A stretch of 17,023 bases of DNA from Eimeria necatrix (lineage: Eukaryota > Apicomplexa > Conoidasida > Eucoccidiorida > Eimeriidae): contig NW_013654629.1 in NCBI RefSeq assembly GCF_000499385.1, positions 1-17,023 on the forward strand, in the 5' to 3' direction. The position numbers and the translations under genes are program-made. Below the pieces are notes generated by a model. That model saw nothing but the letters and a program-made list of their open reading frames with translations, did not search any database and had not been told where the DNA came from. Positions 16,924 to 17,023 of the stretch are shown piece by piece (positions within the stretch are counted from its first letter, which is position 1; each line of letters begins with the position of its first letter).

Positions 16924-17023
16924 CCTTTCTGTACATGGCGCGGCAACATGCTCACGCTGCAAGACTCCAGGGGCGTCAACCATTCTCAACAGCCTTGCAT
17001 GGGTCTCGTCAAGTATCTTGTTC
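16924..17023. repeat. 100-bp direct repeat, terminal copy (cut by window end)
   Basis: An exact match to 15806-15905 that is still matching at the last base, so the true repeat may be longer. The sequence to its left (16861-16923) is unrelated to that left of the internal copy. It may be the start of a tandem 1118-bp unit, a dispersed repeat, or an assembly overlap. Confidence 0.99.

Noticed and set aside
1..17023. Bacterial, phage or organelle genome
   Set aside because: Coding density is far too low, there are no ribosome-binding-site-led operons, and no rRNA, tRNA or respiratory genes are recognisable.
1..17023. CRISPR array or other regularly spaced short repeats
   Set aside because: No series of short repeats with uniform spacers is present. 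Each repeat family has only two copies.

Overview
The window looks like eukaryotic nuclear DNA, with no gene I can name. It is about 46% G+C by eye and CpG is not obviously depleted. There are no bacterial-style operons, rRNA or tRNA genes, or recognisable conserved domains. No uninterrupted reading frame exceeds about 195 codons. A rough estimate at this base composition gives about 60 open frames of 60 codons or more in 17 kb by chance, which is about what is present. Almost every coding call below is therefore tentative and carries low confidence. The lineage is unresolved. GCATGC is over-represented (17 sites against about 3.5 expected), which recalls apicomplexan/coccidian genomes but does not prove that origin.

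The firm content is repeats. (1) A block at 1-325, with weaker similarity to about 372, recurs at 2785-3195 at about 98% identity; the second copy carries 86 extra bases. (2) An exact 81-bp direct repeat lies at 14739-14819 and 14913-14993. (3) An exact 100-bp direct repeat lies at 15806-15905 and 16924-17023 and ends at the window edge. Both window ends fall inside repeats, so this may be a whole contig whose assembly stopped at repeats.

Layout. From 1 to 3.2 kb: repeats A and B, with possible short divergent reading frames leaving each copy. From 3.2 to 6.1 kb: a run of plus-strand open frames starting with ATG (3189, 4664, 5256, 5723), all unrecognised. From 6 to 11 kb: nothing convincing. 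From 11.1 to 14.9 kb: several minus-strand open frames, one of which (13402-13698) reads as a membrane protein segment. From 15.0 to 17.0 kb: a minus-strand region with coding-like frames next to strong GTGAGT/GTGAGC splice-donor matches, on a plus strand that is C-rich and G-poor. The best single hypothesis for a real gene is an intron-containing minus-strand gene at about 15.3-16.8 kb. Two of its elements do not fit: no good donor for one exon, and an in-frame TAG in the last one. It may be incomplete, decayed or wrong.

No functional pathway can be inferred.
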